This document shows, one piece after another, positions 7,506-15,859 of a stretch of DNA of 54,735 nt. The first letter of the stretch is position 1. Every line of letters begins with the position of its first letter. The stretch is from positions 1-54,735 of the forward strand of contig DXDN01000007.1 in NCBI GenBank assembly GCA_019115455.1, written 5' to 3'. The position numbers and the translations under genes are program-made. Below the pieces are notes generated by a model, which was not told where the DNA came from, did no database searches, and saw only the letters and a list, made by a program, of their open reading frames with translations. The DNA is from Candidatus Eubacterium faecigallinarum (GTDB taxonomy: Bacteria > Bacillota > Clostridia > Oscillospirales > Acutalibacteraceae).

Positions 7506-8305
7506 TGTTTTTTATCCCCTTTTTTATTATTAATAAAATTCTTTAAAAATACTATTCCTGCTTTAAGCACACTGCGAAGCAGCAGCCCTACGCTTATACT
7601 GCCGATGAACTGAAATTCAAATTCCGTTTTGTCGGCAATGAAATCAGGCTGAACGTAATCGTCGTAATTATCAACCTTCATTCCGTTTAGGATCATTCCC
7701 TTGACGGGATAGTAATATTTGCACAAAGTACCGTATGACCTGGCAATTACATCCGCATCAGGACCGCCTACTATTATCATAACATAAAGTGAGTAAATAT
7801 GTAAACCCCTAAATAGAGTTAAAACTGCTGAGCTTGCAGTTTCCATAAGATTTGACGCAAAAGAAAGTATACCCACAATACCCTCCTCGTCCCACATTTT
7901 CTTAATGGGATTCGGTTTGCTTGGCGCAGGCTTGGCTGAATTGTCAGTCTTTTTATCTGCCGTCGGCAGATTATCATCAGCTACAGGAGTTTCTTCAGAC
8001 TGGACATTTTGAGTCAAAGCTTTATCTTCAGATATTTTTGCCGATGATTGATTTTTCTTAGCTTCCTTTGCTTTTTTTGAGGCGGATTTCTTATCAGCTC
8101 TCTTATCGGAGACATCCTTTGCCTTTTTCTCTGGGAAGAGGATGAAGGAAATTAAGTCTGAAAGGATTATATCCTTTTCTATAAAAAGCACCTCAACCTT
8201 GGTATGCCAGCCCTTGTCGTACACAATGGTAAACGTTGCCGACAGCGACAATATGAATATTATCAGCAGGGCAAGAACGGCAATCACAATCAAAAAAGCT
8301 GTCAT
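7502..8305 (-). CDS. DUF2953 (YtfI-like) membrane protein
   Basis: 267 residues. One N-terminal membrane span (about residues 3-25) is followed by a beta segment (FTIVYDKGWHTKVEVLFI), a long charged Lys/Ala/Glu-rich linker (about 60-130) and a hydrophobic, amphipathic C-terminal domain. Function unknown. Its place between scpB and gerW and its 4-bp overlap with gerW match DUF2953/YtfI. The start follows GGAGGGTGA; the gene begins 1 bp after scpB ends. Confidence 0.75.
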   Translation of the reverse strand: MTAFLIVIAVLALLIIFILSLSATFTIVYDKGWHTKVEVLFIEKDIILSDLISFILFPEKKAKDVSDKRADKKSASKKAKEAKKNQSSAKISEDKALTQNVQSEETPVADDNLPTADKKTDNSAKPAPSKPNPIKKMWDEEGIVGILSFASNLMETASSAVLTLFRGLHIYSLYVMIIVGGPDADVIARSYGTLCKYYYPVKGMILNGMKVDNYDDYVQPDFIADKTEFEFQFIGSISVGLLLRSVLKAGIVFLKNFINNKKGDKKQ

Positions 8306-8905
8306 TTATTCACCCTCCTCCTGTTTCTCGTCGGGCTCATTCTCGGCGGCGTCCCCTTCAAACAATGACGTCTGAGAATCGTCCTTATCTTCACTGTTTT
8401 CAGGAAGATCGGGCAGATCGTCAAGGCTGTTGAGTGAAAAGCACCTTAGGAATCTGTCCGTTGTGCCGTAAACCAACGGTCTTCCGGGAAGATCAAGTCT
8501 GCCTTTTTCCTCAATAAGCCCTTTTTGTATCAGGTTTGACACCGGTCCGCTGCAGTCTACTCCTCGTATCTGTTCGATAAATGAGCGGGTCACGGCTTTG
8601 TTATAAGCAACTATGGCAAGCACCTCAAACGCCGCCTGGCTGAGAGGAGTGTTCTTTTTGATCTCCAGCAGGCTTCTTACATCGTCGGCATATTCCTCAC
8701 GCGTGCAAAGCTGATACTTGCCGTCAACACGAATAAGTCTGAGTCCGCTCTCCTTCTCGTCGTAAAGTGCCTCAAGATGCCCCAGCATTTTTATAACATT
8801 TTCTATATCAATATTCAGAATCTCGGCAAGCTTTGACGGCTCAACGGGATCGCCTGCCGCAAAAAGCATTGCCTCAAGAGATGCTAAAACATTCTTACCC
8901 TTCAA
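8306..8905 (-). CDS. scpB: Segregation and condensation protein B
   Basis: 199 residues with the two winged-helix domains of ScpB (LASLEAMLFAAGDPVEPSKLAEIL; TPLSQAAFEVLAIVAYNKAVTRSFIEQIRGVDCSGPVSNLIQKGLI). It binds the kleisin ScpA and SMC to form the chromosome-condensing complex. The acidic C-terminal tail is low-complexity. The start is TTG behind GAGGT, 11 bp inside the end of scpA, a normal coupled arrangement. Confidence 0.95.
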   Translation of the reverse strand: MKGKNVLASLEAMLFAAGDPVEPSKLAEILNIDIENVIKMLGHLEALYDEKESGLRLIRVDGKYQLCTREEYADDVRSLLEIKKNTPLSQAAFEVLAIVAYNKAVTRSFIEQIRGVDCSGPVSNLIQKGLIEEKGRLDLPGRPLVYGTTDRFLRCFSLNSLDDLPDLPENSEDKDDSQTSLFEGDAAENEPDEKQEEGE

Positions 8906-9617
8906 TATTATTTACCTCGTTAATTATCTGAACATTGGGATTTTCCATATCCCCGTCGATTGAAATCTTTTTTGTCTTGGCAAGCTCAAGCACAGCAAGG
9001 AAAGTCGCAACCATATCGCTTTTTGTAGCGGCGTCCTTGAAAAGTGTGAGAAACTTGATTTTCTTGCCTGATTTCAGTTTTTGAAACACTGATGAAACCT
9101 TATCGGCGACGGCAACAAATTTTTTAGCCACTATCACCTTAAAGGAATCCAGCGGAGGAGGAAGCCGGCGTCTGCCTCGTCCTGCGGCGCTGATGTAGGC
9201 ATTTAAAAGCTCGCCCCCTTCGTGAAAGCGCTCGTAATCATAATTTATAAAGCCCTCCTGGGCAGGACGTACAAATCGGTTAAACCCGTCCGTCTGGTGG
9301 GAAAGTTTTTCCGCCATAAGCTTGCAGTCACGGTATTCTATCAGCTCGCCTGTCAGTTCCTTTTTGAGCTTTTCCGCTTCCTCATGCTTTGGCAAAAGAG
9401 ACACAGTTTTGATATAGATAAGTCTTGCCGCCATTTCAAGAAAATCGCCGGCAACCTCAAAATCCTGTTCCCTCATCTGCCTTACATAATCCAGATACTG
9501 GTTTACGAGCTCAACAATAGGAATATCATTTATATTGATTTTATGCTTTGATATAAGGTGCAAGAGCAGGTCCATTGGCCCCTCAAACACATCAATCTTA
9601 TAATTAATCTGTTCCAT
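8895..9617 (-). CDS. scpA: Segregation and condensation protein A
   Basis: 240 residues, the kleisin subunit of the SMC-ScpAB complex. The N-terminal FEGPMDLLLHLISKHKININDIPI motif is diagnostic. The C-terminal winged helix (MVATFLAVLELAKTKKI) would contact the SMC head. The Shine-Dalgarno is weak (CGGA), so translation may be coupled to the M50 protease gene, whose stop lies just 3 bp downstream of this ATG on the other side of the junction (9621). Confidence 0.95.
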   Translation of the reverse strand: MEQINYKIDVFEGPMDLLLHLISKHKININDIPIVELVNQYLDYVRQMREQDFEVAGDFLEMAARLIYIKTVSLLPKHEEAEKLKKELTGELIEYRDCKLMAEKLSHQTDGFNRFVRPAQEGFINYDYERFHEGGELLNAYISAAGRGRRRLPPPLDSFKVIVAKKFVAVADKVSSVFQKLKSGKKIKFLTLFKDAATKSDMVATFLAVLELAKTKKISIDGDMENPNVQIINEVNNIEG

Positions 9618-9620
9618 AAA

Positions 9621-10289
9621 TTATCCGAAAATAAGACTTGGTATAATTGAAATAATATAAAGCAGTTTATCTGCTATCCATGCCAGCGGCACATTAAGAA
9701 GCCCTGTAAAGAGAAGCACTATAAGAGCAATCATGATATACCTGTCGTAGCGCATTATTTTAAAATAAATTTTGTCGGGCAGTATTGCCGAAAAAATCTT
9801 TGAACCGTCAAGAGGAGGAATCGGCAGGATATTAAACGCGGCAAGCATTACATTTACCTCAGCCGCATAAACAAAAAAGTAACCCAGCGCCATAGCCCCT
9901 GCATTGTCTGATGCAAACGCATTTATTATATAATAAATGAACACTGATATAAAGCCCATTATTATATTTGAAACAGGACCTGCCAGTGCAACAAGAGCCA
10001 TATCACGCCTCGGATGCTTAAGCCTTGCAGGATTAACAGGCACGGGCTTAGCATAGCCGAAGCCGAAAAGAAGTATCATTATCGTACCTATCAAATCAAG
10101 ATGTGCAAAGGGATTGATTGTCAGTCTGCCTTTAAGCCTTGCAGTATCGTCGCCGCATTTATATGCAACATAGCCGTGAGCCATCTCGTGTATGGGCATA
10201 CAGCAGAATATTACAAAGCATTTTGACAGAATATTAACCATAAATCCGAGATAGTCGCCGGATCTAAGCATACTTAGGAGTTCACTCAT
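9621..10289 (-). CDS. Site-2-protease-like M50 membrane metallopeptidase
   Basis: 222 residues with about five or six membrane spans. The zinc motif HEMAH (His34, Glu35, His38) and the distal NILPIPPLDG motif, which supplies the Asp ligand, are both present, so it is probably active. It belongs to the short YwhC-like group without a PDZ domain. Substrate unknown. It sits between prmC and scpA, a common position in Firmicutes. The ATG is 5 bp past the prmC stop. Confidence 0.85.
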   Translation of the reverse strand: MSELLSMLRSGDYLGFMVNILSKCFVIFCCMPIHEMAHGYVAYKCGDDTARLKGRLTINPFAHLDLIGTIMILLFGFGYAKPVPVNPARLKHPRRDMALVALAGPVSNIIMGFISVFIYYIINAFASDNAGAMALGYFFVYAAEVNVMLAAFNILPIPPLDGSKIFSAILPDKIYFKIMRYDRYIMIALIVLLFTGLLNVPLAWIADKLLYIISIIPSLIFG

Positions 10290-10293
10290 AATA

Positions 10294-11115
10294 TCAGTCC
10301 TTTTTTACGGCGGTAACAATTCTGTCGTTGCCGTACATATCCTTAATTACTTTTTTGTCCTTAAAATTAGTAAGAAGATTCAAAACATCGTCTGCCTGAT
10401 CCTCTCCGATTTCAAGAAATATGCGTCCGTCAGAGTTAAGCATATCAAACCAATTATCGTTGATAATCCGATAAAAGTCAAGACCGTCTTTTCCTCCGTC
10501 CAGCGCCATAGCAGGCTCAAAGCGCACTTCCTTTTGAAGATGCTCAATATCGGCTGTTCTGATATAGGGAGGATTGGAGACGATAACGTCGGCGGATTTC
10601 ATTGAATCTGTATTTCTTATATCTGCGCAGATTGCGCTGCAATTATCAACGCCCTGAGCATTTTTAATAAGGTATGCCATTGCCTTGGGGCTTTTCTCAA
10701 CAAGATAGACAAAGGAATCGGGGCATGCTCCTGCAATGCTCAAACCGATACAGCCACTGCCGGCACAAAGGTCATAAACAGTGCATTTGCCAATCTGTTT
10801 TATATAGTCCACAGCCATTGAGCATAGCTCCTCTGTTTCCGGTCTGGGAATCAGAACGCCCTCGCCCACGTAAAATTCTCTTTCATAAAAATCCCATTTG
10901 CCTATGACGTATTGCAGCGGCTCGCCGTTCTTAACTCTCCACAGCAGGTCGGCAAACTTTTTCATAATTACATCGTCGTCCTTATGCAGGGCGTACTCGC
11001 TGTTTTTTATATCCAGCAAGCGGCACACCAGGCAGAGGGATTTAAACTCCGCTTCGTCGACGCCGTTACAGGACAGAAAATAAACGCCGTAATTAAACGC
11101 TTCTTTAGCCGTCAT
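10294..11115 (-). CDS. prmC: Release-factor glutamine N5-methyltransferase PrmC
   Basis: 273 residues. An N-terminal helical domain is followed by an SAM-dependent methyltransferase fold with motif I VYDLCAGSGCIGLSIA and the glutamine-binding Asn181-Pro-Pro-Tyr. It methylates the GGQ glutamine of release factors RF1 and RF2. The upstream DUF1385 gene overlaps it by 4 bp, a pairing seen widely in Clostridia. Confidence 0.93.
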   Translation of the reverse strand: MTAKEAFNYGVYFLSCNGVDEAEFKSLCLVCRLLDIKNSEYALHKDDDVIMKKFADLLWRVKNGEPLQYVIGKWDFYEREFYVGEGVLIPRPETEELCSMAVDYIKQIGKCTVYDLCAGSGCIGLSIAGACPDSFVYLVEKSPKAMAYLIKNAQGVDNCSAICADIRNTDSMKSADVIVSNPPYIRTADIEHLQKEVRFEPAMALDGGKDGLDFYRIINDNWFDMLNSDGRIFLEIGEDQADDVLNLLTNFKDKKVIKDMYGNDRIVTAVKKD

Positions 11116-12083
11116 TTTATCTCATCATCCTCTGGATTATCGGTAATCACAGCCTTAAGCGCTTCGATACCGACCTCTATAATTTCATCATCGGGTTCGT
11201 TTGTTGTAAGGCGCTGCATCCACAGTCCGGGTGCAGAAAGAACTCTGACGAAAATATTGTCATGTCTGCCGGCGTACCTGATAAATTCGTATCCAAAGCC
11301 CATAAGCAGAGGAATAAACGCAATCTTAAGCAGCATCCAAAGTATTCTTACAGTAGCTATATCAGGAAAAATCTTTGAAAGAATCGTGCTGAAAATGATG
11401 CTGAATATCAGCATTACGAAAATAAACGAAGTACCGCATCTCGGATGAAAGCGTGTGCATTTTTTTACGTTTTCCACGGTGAGCTCCATGCCTGATTCAT
11501 AGCATGCAATGGATTTATGCTCTGCGCCGTGATACATAAAGGTACGCTTGATATCTTTCATACGGCTTACTGCGGCGATATATACAACAAAAATTATTAT
11601 TTTTAAAACACCCTCAATAGTCCCCTGCCACGGAGTCAGGACTCCGTCCGTCCAGGCATTGAGCCTGTTGAACAAAAGGACCGGGAAGTAAAAGAAAATG
11701 AGTATGGCTAAGGCGATTCCGAGTATTGTGGCAATCACCATGATGAAACTCATAAATTTGTCGCCGAGCTTATCGGTAATCCATTTTTCAAATTTATTCA
11801 TTTCAACGTCTTCCATATCTTCCATACCGGAAGCCTCGGCGGAATACATCAGCATCCTGTAGCCGAGAATCATGGACTCAACAAATGCCACCATACCTCT
11901 TATTATCGGCCAGCCGAGAAATTTAAACTTATCCTTAGCGTGATTAAACGTATGATGCTTTACAACGATTTCGCCGTTTTCCTGCCTTACGGCAGTGGCA
12001 ACGCCTCTTGGTCCCTGCATCATAACGCCCTCTATGAGAGCCTGACCTCCCACTGAGGTTCTGTGCGTTTTTCTATCGCTCAT
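11112..12083 (-). CDS. DUF1385 (YqhQ-like) membrane protein
   Basis: 323 residues. The signature start GGQALIEGVMMQGPRGVATAVR is typical of the family. About four membrane spans follow (MSFIMVIATILGIALAILIFF; KIIIFVVYIAAV; FIFVMLIFSIIFSTIL; a C-terminal pair), with conserved YHGAEHKSIACYE and FHPRCGTSF motifs. Molecular function unknown; the family is usually beside prmC, as here. The start is 5 bp after the histidine kinase stop. Confidence 0.88.
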   Translation of the reverse strand: MSDRKTHRTSVGGQALIEGVMMQGPRGVATAVRQENGEIVVKHHTFNHAKDKFKFLGWPIIRGMVAFVESMILGYRMLMYSAEASGMEDMEDVEMNKFEKWITDKLGDKFMSFIMVIATILGIALAILIFFYFPVLLFNRLNAWTDGVLTPWQGTIEGVLKIIIFVVYIAAVSRMKDIKRTFMYHGAEHKSIACYESGMELTVENVKKCTRFHPRCGTSFIFVMLIFSIIFSTILSKIFPDIATVRILWMLLKIAFIPLLMGFGYEFIRYAGRHDNIFVRVLSAPGLWMQRLTTNEPDDEIIEVGIEALKAVITDNPEDDEIK

Positions 12084-12087
12084 ACTT

Positions 12088-13629
12088 TCAGCCTTTCATT
12101 TCCATTCCCCTGTTAATTTCAGCCTCGTCGGGATTTGCCGGAATATTATTAAGCTGGTTTTCCGACGGAGCGTCTTTAACAGGAAGGTATATCGTTACAA
12201 GGGTTCCCTGACCCTCTTCACTGTCAATCTCAAGTTTTCCCTTATGAAGATTGATAATTTCGTTGGTTACCGCAAGTCCTATGCCTGAGCCTCTTACGGA
12301 AACGTTCGCTTTATAAAACTTATCCTTTACGTGGGGCAGATCCTCTTTGCTTATTCCGCAGCCCTGGTCGGCAATGGCAATGCTGATAAAATCCCTGCCC
12401 TCAACCTTGACAAACTGAGCTTTAACAAATATCTTGCTGGGTGCTCTGGAATATTTCAGGGCGTTGTCAAGAATATTCATAAACACCTGTCTGAGCCTGT
12501 TGGCGTCAGCGTCGGCAATTGCCGGAACATCGGGGATACTGTATTTTACCTCGATGCCTTCCCTAAGTGCTCTTTCACGGAAAGTAAACACCGTTTCATC
12601 CAGCTCGGCAAACACATCCGTCTTTGCCAGCTTAAGGTTCATTCTGCCGCTTTGAAGACGTGAGAAATCCAGCAGTTCCTCCACAAAGCCCTCAAGCCTG
12701 CCGGCTTCCTTAACGATGACCTGAAGTCCTTTTCTGGTTATCTCGTCAAAGGAATCATTGGCACCCAAGGTAAGGGTCTCGCCCCAGCCTTTAATTGAAG
12801 TGAGCGGAGTCCTCAGCTCATGGGATATCGTTGAAATAAAATCGTTTTTCATTTTATCCGTGGTGGAAATTTCCTCCGCCATGGAATTTATCGAATCGCA
12901 CAGGTCGCCTATTTCGTCGTTATATTTCTTCTCAATTCTGGCGGAATAGTCGCCCTGGGAAATCTTTTTAGTAGTTTCGTTAATTTCCTGAACAGGTATA
13001 ATGATAGAACGGATAAAAAACAAATTAGAAAAAATGATTATGGCAAAAACTATGAGCAAAGCCAGAAAAATCAAAAACACCATAGAGCCTATCTGCTCGT
13101 CCACCTGCTCAAGAGATGACATAACCCGCACTGCGCCGACTATGTCCCCGTCGGGATTCCTGATAGCACTGCAAATAGCCATAACCTTTTCGCCGCTGTC
13201 AATCTTGCCGACAAATTTGCCGCTGTTGTCCTCTGAAACAAGAGCCTCGTCGTAGTCGGGCATATCCTGCTTCTCAATAGCAAAGCCGCTGGAGGACAGG
13301 ATGACCTCACCGTTACTGTCGATTACCCATATAGTGGTTTTATCCTTATAGCTGAAGCTGTCTATAAAATCCACTGCGGACTGCTCCAGCGAAACGCCGT
13401 CCTCAAGATTTGATGAGAAATAATCTGTGGCGGTGGTGGAGGTTCCCGAACTCAAAATACTCTCAACATTAGAGTAATAATAATTTTTTATTGAGAAAGA
13501 CGAAACAAAAAACACAATGATAAAAAACACAGCTATAACACCAAGGATATTGATGATCCAGCGCAGTGTGATACCCTGAATTTTCGGAATATGCAATTTT
13601 TCATTCAGTTTGCTCAGTTTGCTTTTCAT
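12088..13629 (-). CDS. Sensor histidine kinase
   Basis: 513 residues. TM1 (about 26-48), an extracellular single-Cache-like sensor (about 49-182), TM2 (about 183-206), HAMP, HisKA with the phosphorylated His270 (SHELRTPLTSIKGW), and HATPase_c with N, G1 (ADQGCGIS) and G2 (GSGIGLAV) boxes. It phosphorylates the partner regulator encoded just upstream. A GTG at 13692 is in frame and would overlap the regulator by 22 bp. ATG 13629 has a clear AAGGA and is preferred. Signal unknown; the operon's first gene encodes a secreted lipoprotein. Confidence 0.92.
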   Translation of the reverse strand: MKSKLSKLNEKLHIPKIQGITLRWIINILGVIAVFFIIVFFVSSFSIKNYYYSNVESILSSGTSTTATDYFSSNLEDGVSLEQSAVDFIDSFSYKDKTTIWVIDSNGEVILSSSGFAIEKQDMPDYDEALVSEDNSGKFVGKIDSGEKVMAICSAIRNPDGDIVGAVRVMSSLEQVDEQIGSMVFLIFLALLIVFAIIIFSNLFFIRSIIIPVQEINETTKKISQGDYSARIEKKYNDEIGDLCDSINSMAEEISTTDKMKNDFISTISHELRTPLTSIKGWGETLTLGANDSFDEITRKGLQVIVKEAGRLEGFVEELLDFSRLQSGRMNLKLAKTDVFAELDETVFTFRERALREGIEVKYSIPDVPAIADADANRLRQVFMNILDNALKYSRAPSKIFVKAQFVKVEGRDFISIAIADQGCGISKEDLPHVKDKFYKANVSVRGSGIGLAVTNEIINLHKGKLEIDSEEGQGTLVTIYLPVKDAPSENQLNNIPANPDEAEINRGMEMKG

Positions 13630-13670
13630 CAAATTTCCTTCTGTCCTGTTTTCTGTCTGTAATGCGTCTT

Positions 13671-14384
13671 TTACTGTTTCGAGGTTATCCACTTATATCC
13701 GAGTCCCCAAATCGTCACAAGCCTTGTGGGGTTTGACGGATTTTCCTCAATTTTAATTCTAAGTCGTCTTATATTTACGTCTACGATCTTTTCATCGCCG
13801 TAATAATTGGCACCCCAAACCGTTTTAAGTATATCGGTACGGGACAACGCCGCATTCGGATTCTTGAAAAAGTACTCTATTATCTGGAATTCCACCTGGG
13901 TAAGCTCTATAGGCTCGCCGTTTTTGGAAAGAGTGCGATTTCTTAAATTAAGTTCAAATTCGTCCAGCACGATGCTGTCGCCTGTGGTATCGTTCTGTCT
14001 GAAACCGCGCGTCATCTCAACTCTTCTGTAAACAGCGTCAACTCTTGCCATAAGCTCGCTGGGTGAAAACGGCTTAGTTACATAATCGTCCGCTCCGAAA
14101 AGCAGTCCTGTAACCTTGTCCATCTCCTGAGTTTTGGCGCTTAACATAATGATTCCAAGGTCGGCTGAACGTTTTCTCAGCTCCTTACATACGGTGAGAC
14201 CGTCAATCTCAGGCATCATTATATCAAGGATTACGACGTCAAATCCGTTTTGGTCCTTGGAAAATTTCTCAAGGGCAACAGCGCCGTTTTCCGCCTGCTC
14301 CACCTCATAACCGCTTCTCGTAAGATTAATTACGATAAACTCGCGGATTGACTCCTCATCCTCCGCTACTAATACTTTTTTCAT
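13671..14384 (-). CDS. OmpR/PhoB-family response regulator
   Basis: 237 residues. The receiver domain has acidic pair Glu8/Asp9, phospho-acceptor Asp54 (VILDIMMPEIDG) and Lys106-type switch lysine (DDYVTKPFSP). It is followed by a winged-helix DNA-binding domain (LTQVEFQIIEYFFKNPNAALSR; KIVDVNIRRLRIKIEE). The WGANYYGDE...RLVTIWGLGYKW end resembles ResD/WalR. It is paired with the downstream kinase. The setting next to scpAB and rluB echoes the Bacillus resDE locus, though target genes cannot be read from here. Confidence 0.93.
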   Translation of the reverse strand: MKKVLVAEDEESIREFIVINLTRSGYEVEQAENGAVALEKFSKDQNGFDVVILDIMMPEIDGLTVCKELRKRSADLGIIMLSAKTQEMDKVTGLLFGADDYVTKPFSPSELMARVDAVYRRVEMTRGFRQNDTTGDSIVLDEFELNLRNRTLSKNGEPIELTQVEFQIIEYFFKNPNAALSRTDILKTVWGANYYGDEKIVDVNIRRLRIKIEENPSNPTRLVTIWGLGYKWITSKQ

Positions 14385-14395
14385 GACAGTTCCTC

Positions 14396-15703
14396 CTAAT
14401 AGGGTTTAATCATATTCTTCAGATCATTTGCCGAAAACTTTATATTCGCTTCTTCGTTCACCTTTGCAAGATAAACGAACCCTGAATCACTGTAAATTTG
14501 AGTATATCCTGAATACGACGGATCGTCGGGACTGTATGCGGTTTTTACCGCAGTAAGAATACTGAAGCATTCTTTTTTGCCGTCTTTTTCAATCACCGTC
14601 AGCTTTCTGGTATCGGTATCGTAATCGGCTGTAATTTTATCAAACGTATCATCGTCGAACAACAGCAGATACGAATCTCTCTTGCACGAATACGTATAGC
14701 ACTTATGAAGCAATACAGTATTGTCATAAATCACCCAGTTATGAGCTTTTACCTGGGACGGGAGTCCGCTTACGGAACTGTCCGTAGGTATCTCAATAAC
14801 TCCGTCGCCGTCAACATCACGGCTGTAAATTACGCTGTCCCTGGATGTTTCGGAAGTTCTGCCCGTGGAATAGCTGTAAAACGGAGAAACAATTGAATCA
14901 TAATAATCCGACCAGTAAATAAACTCCGTTACCATTGAATTTCCGTCCGTTTTCAGTGCGTCGGCATAGACGCTGACTCCCTCATCCGTAACTCCTGCCG
15001 AAATATTTTCAAAAGAAATAATGGTGCTGTCAAGCTTCGTTTCACCTAAAAGTGTTTGCTTATTATCCGAAAAAGAATAAAGCTGAGCGCTGGGAGATTC
15101 ATCACTTGAGCCGAGCTTAAACACCACTACTTCGTCAATATCATCCTCATTAATATCAACACAAATAAACTCACCTGCTGAAATCGGATCGCTTATCGGC
15201 TCCAGCTCAGAGCCTTCCTTGTCAAGGTTGTGGTTATAAACACAGAATCTGTAGCTGTTCGCTGAGGAAATTACGCTCCAGCAAACGAGTATCTCAACAA
15301 CTCCGTCATTGTTTACATCGCAGAAATCCACCGACTTAACGTCACTGCCCTCTCCACGGATATTTTCAACAACGCTCCATTTTTCCTTTGACTTACTCAA
15401 AACAGCCATGCTGGTGGTGCCTCGGTCGTCGTTCGGCTCATAAAAAGCCACAGCCTCATCAGTACCGTTGCCGTCCAAATCGTAAAAAATAAACGAAGTC
15501 GTGTAATCGCCTGATGACGGCATCTTGATAAGGAATCCTGATTTGCAAAGCTCGTTTACGGCATTTTGCACTCCTGCGTTATCGCCGCTGGGCGGAACGG
15601 GAGAAATCAAATCGTCAATTGAAGAAGCGAGTCTGAAATTGCCGCATCCTGTAAGCAGAAGTGACAATGATAAAACAATCAAAAGTATTCTGATTTTTTT
15701 CAT
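14396..15703 (-). CDS. VCBS/FG-GAP-like secreted lipoprotein
   Basis: 435 residues. The lipoprotein signal peptide ends in the lipobox LLLTGC (Cys about residue 21). The mature part has at least four calcium-loop motifs: DLDGNGTDE, DVNNDGVVE, DINEDDIDE and DVDGDGVIE. These suggest a repeat or propeller fold of the VCBS/FG-GAP type on the outside of the cell. The start is ATG 15703 behind AGAGGTGA; an earlier in-frame codon adds 11 residues without a ribosome site. It is the first gene of a run that continues 12 bp later with the two-component system. No enzyme motif was recognised. Confidence 0.75.
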   Translation of the reverse strand: MKKIRILLIVLSLSLLLTGCGNFRLASSIDDLISPVPPSGDNAGVQNAVNELCKSGFLIKMPSSGDYTTSFIFYDLDGNGTDEAVAFYEPNDDRGTTSMAVLSKSKEKWSVVENIRGEGSDVKSVDFCDVNNDGVVEILVCWSVISSANSYRFCVYNHNLDKEGSELEPISDPISAGEFICVDINEDDIDEVVVFKLGSSDESPSAQLYSFSDNKQTLLGETKLDSTIISFENISAGVTDEGVSVYADALKTDGNSMVTEFIYWSDYYDSIVSPFYSYSTGRTSETSRDSVIYSRDVDGDGVIEIPTDSSVSGLPSQVKAHNWVIYDNTVLLHKCYTYSCKRDSYLLLFDDDTFDKITADYDTDTRKLTVIEKDGKKECFSILTAVKTAYSPDDPSYSGYTQIYSDSGFVYLAKVNEEANIKFSANDLKNMIKPY

Positions 15704-15734
15704 TTTGTCACCTCTTTTTACAAATATATTAGAC

Positions 15735-15743
15735 ATTATAACA
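15735..15743 (-). promoter_or_regulatory. Extended -10 promoter of the lipoprotein/two-component operon
   Basis: On the minus strand TGTTATAAT forms an extended -10 (TGn-TATAAT) about 32 bp before the lipoprotein start. The -35 region is poor (TTTATT). Confidence 0.45.
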
Positions 15744-15817
15744 GAAAAGATAAATAAAATAAATATAAAATTAAAAATTCATTACAAAAATTACACTAAA
15801 AATTCAGCAATATAAAA

Positions 15818-15843
15818 AAGGCGGAGGACAAATCCTCCGCCTT
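15818..15843 (-). terminator. Terminator of upp-uraA
   Basis: An 11-bp stem AAGGCGGAGGA / TCCTCCGCCTT with a 4-nt loop is followed by TTTTTT on the minus strand, 17 bp past the uraA stop. Confidence 0.85.
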
Positions 15844-15859
15844 AAAATGTTTATTCAGA

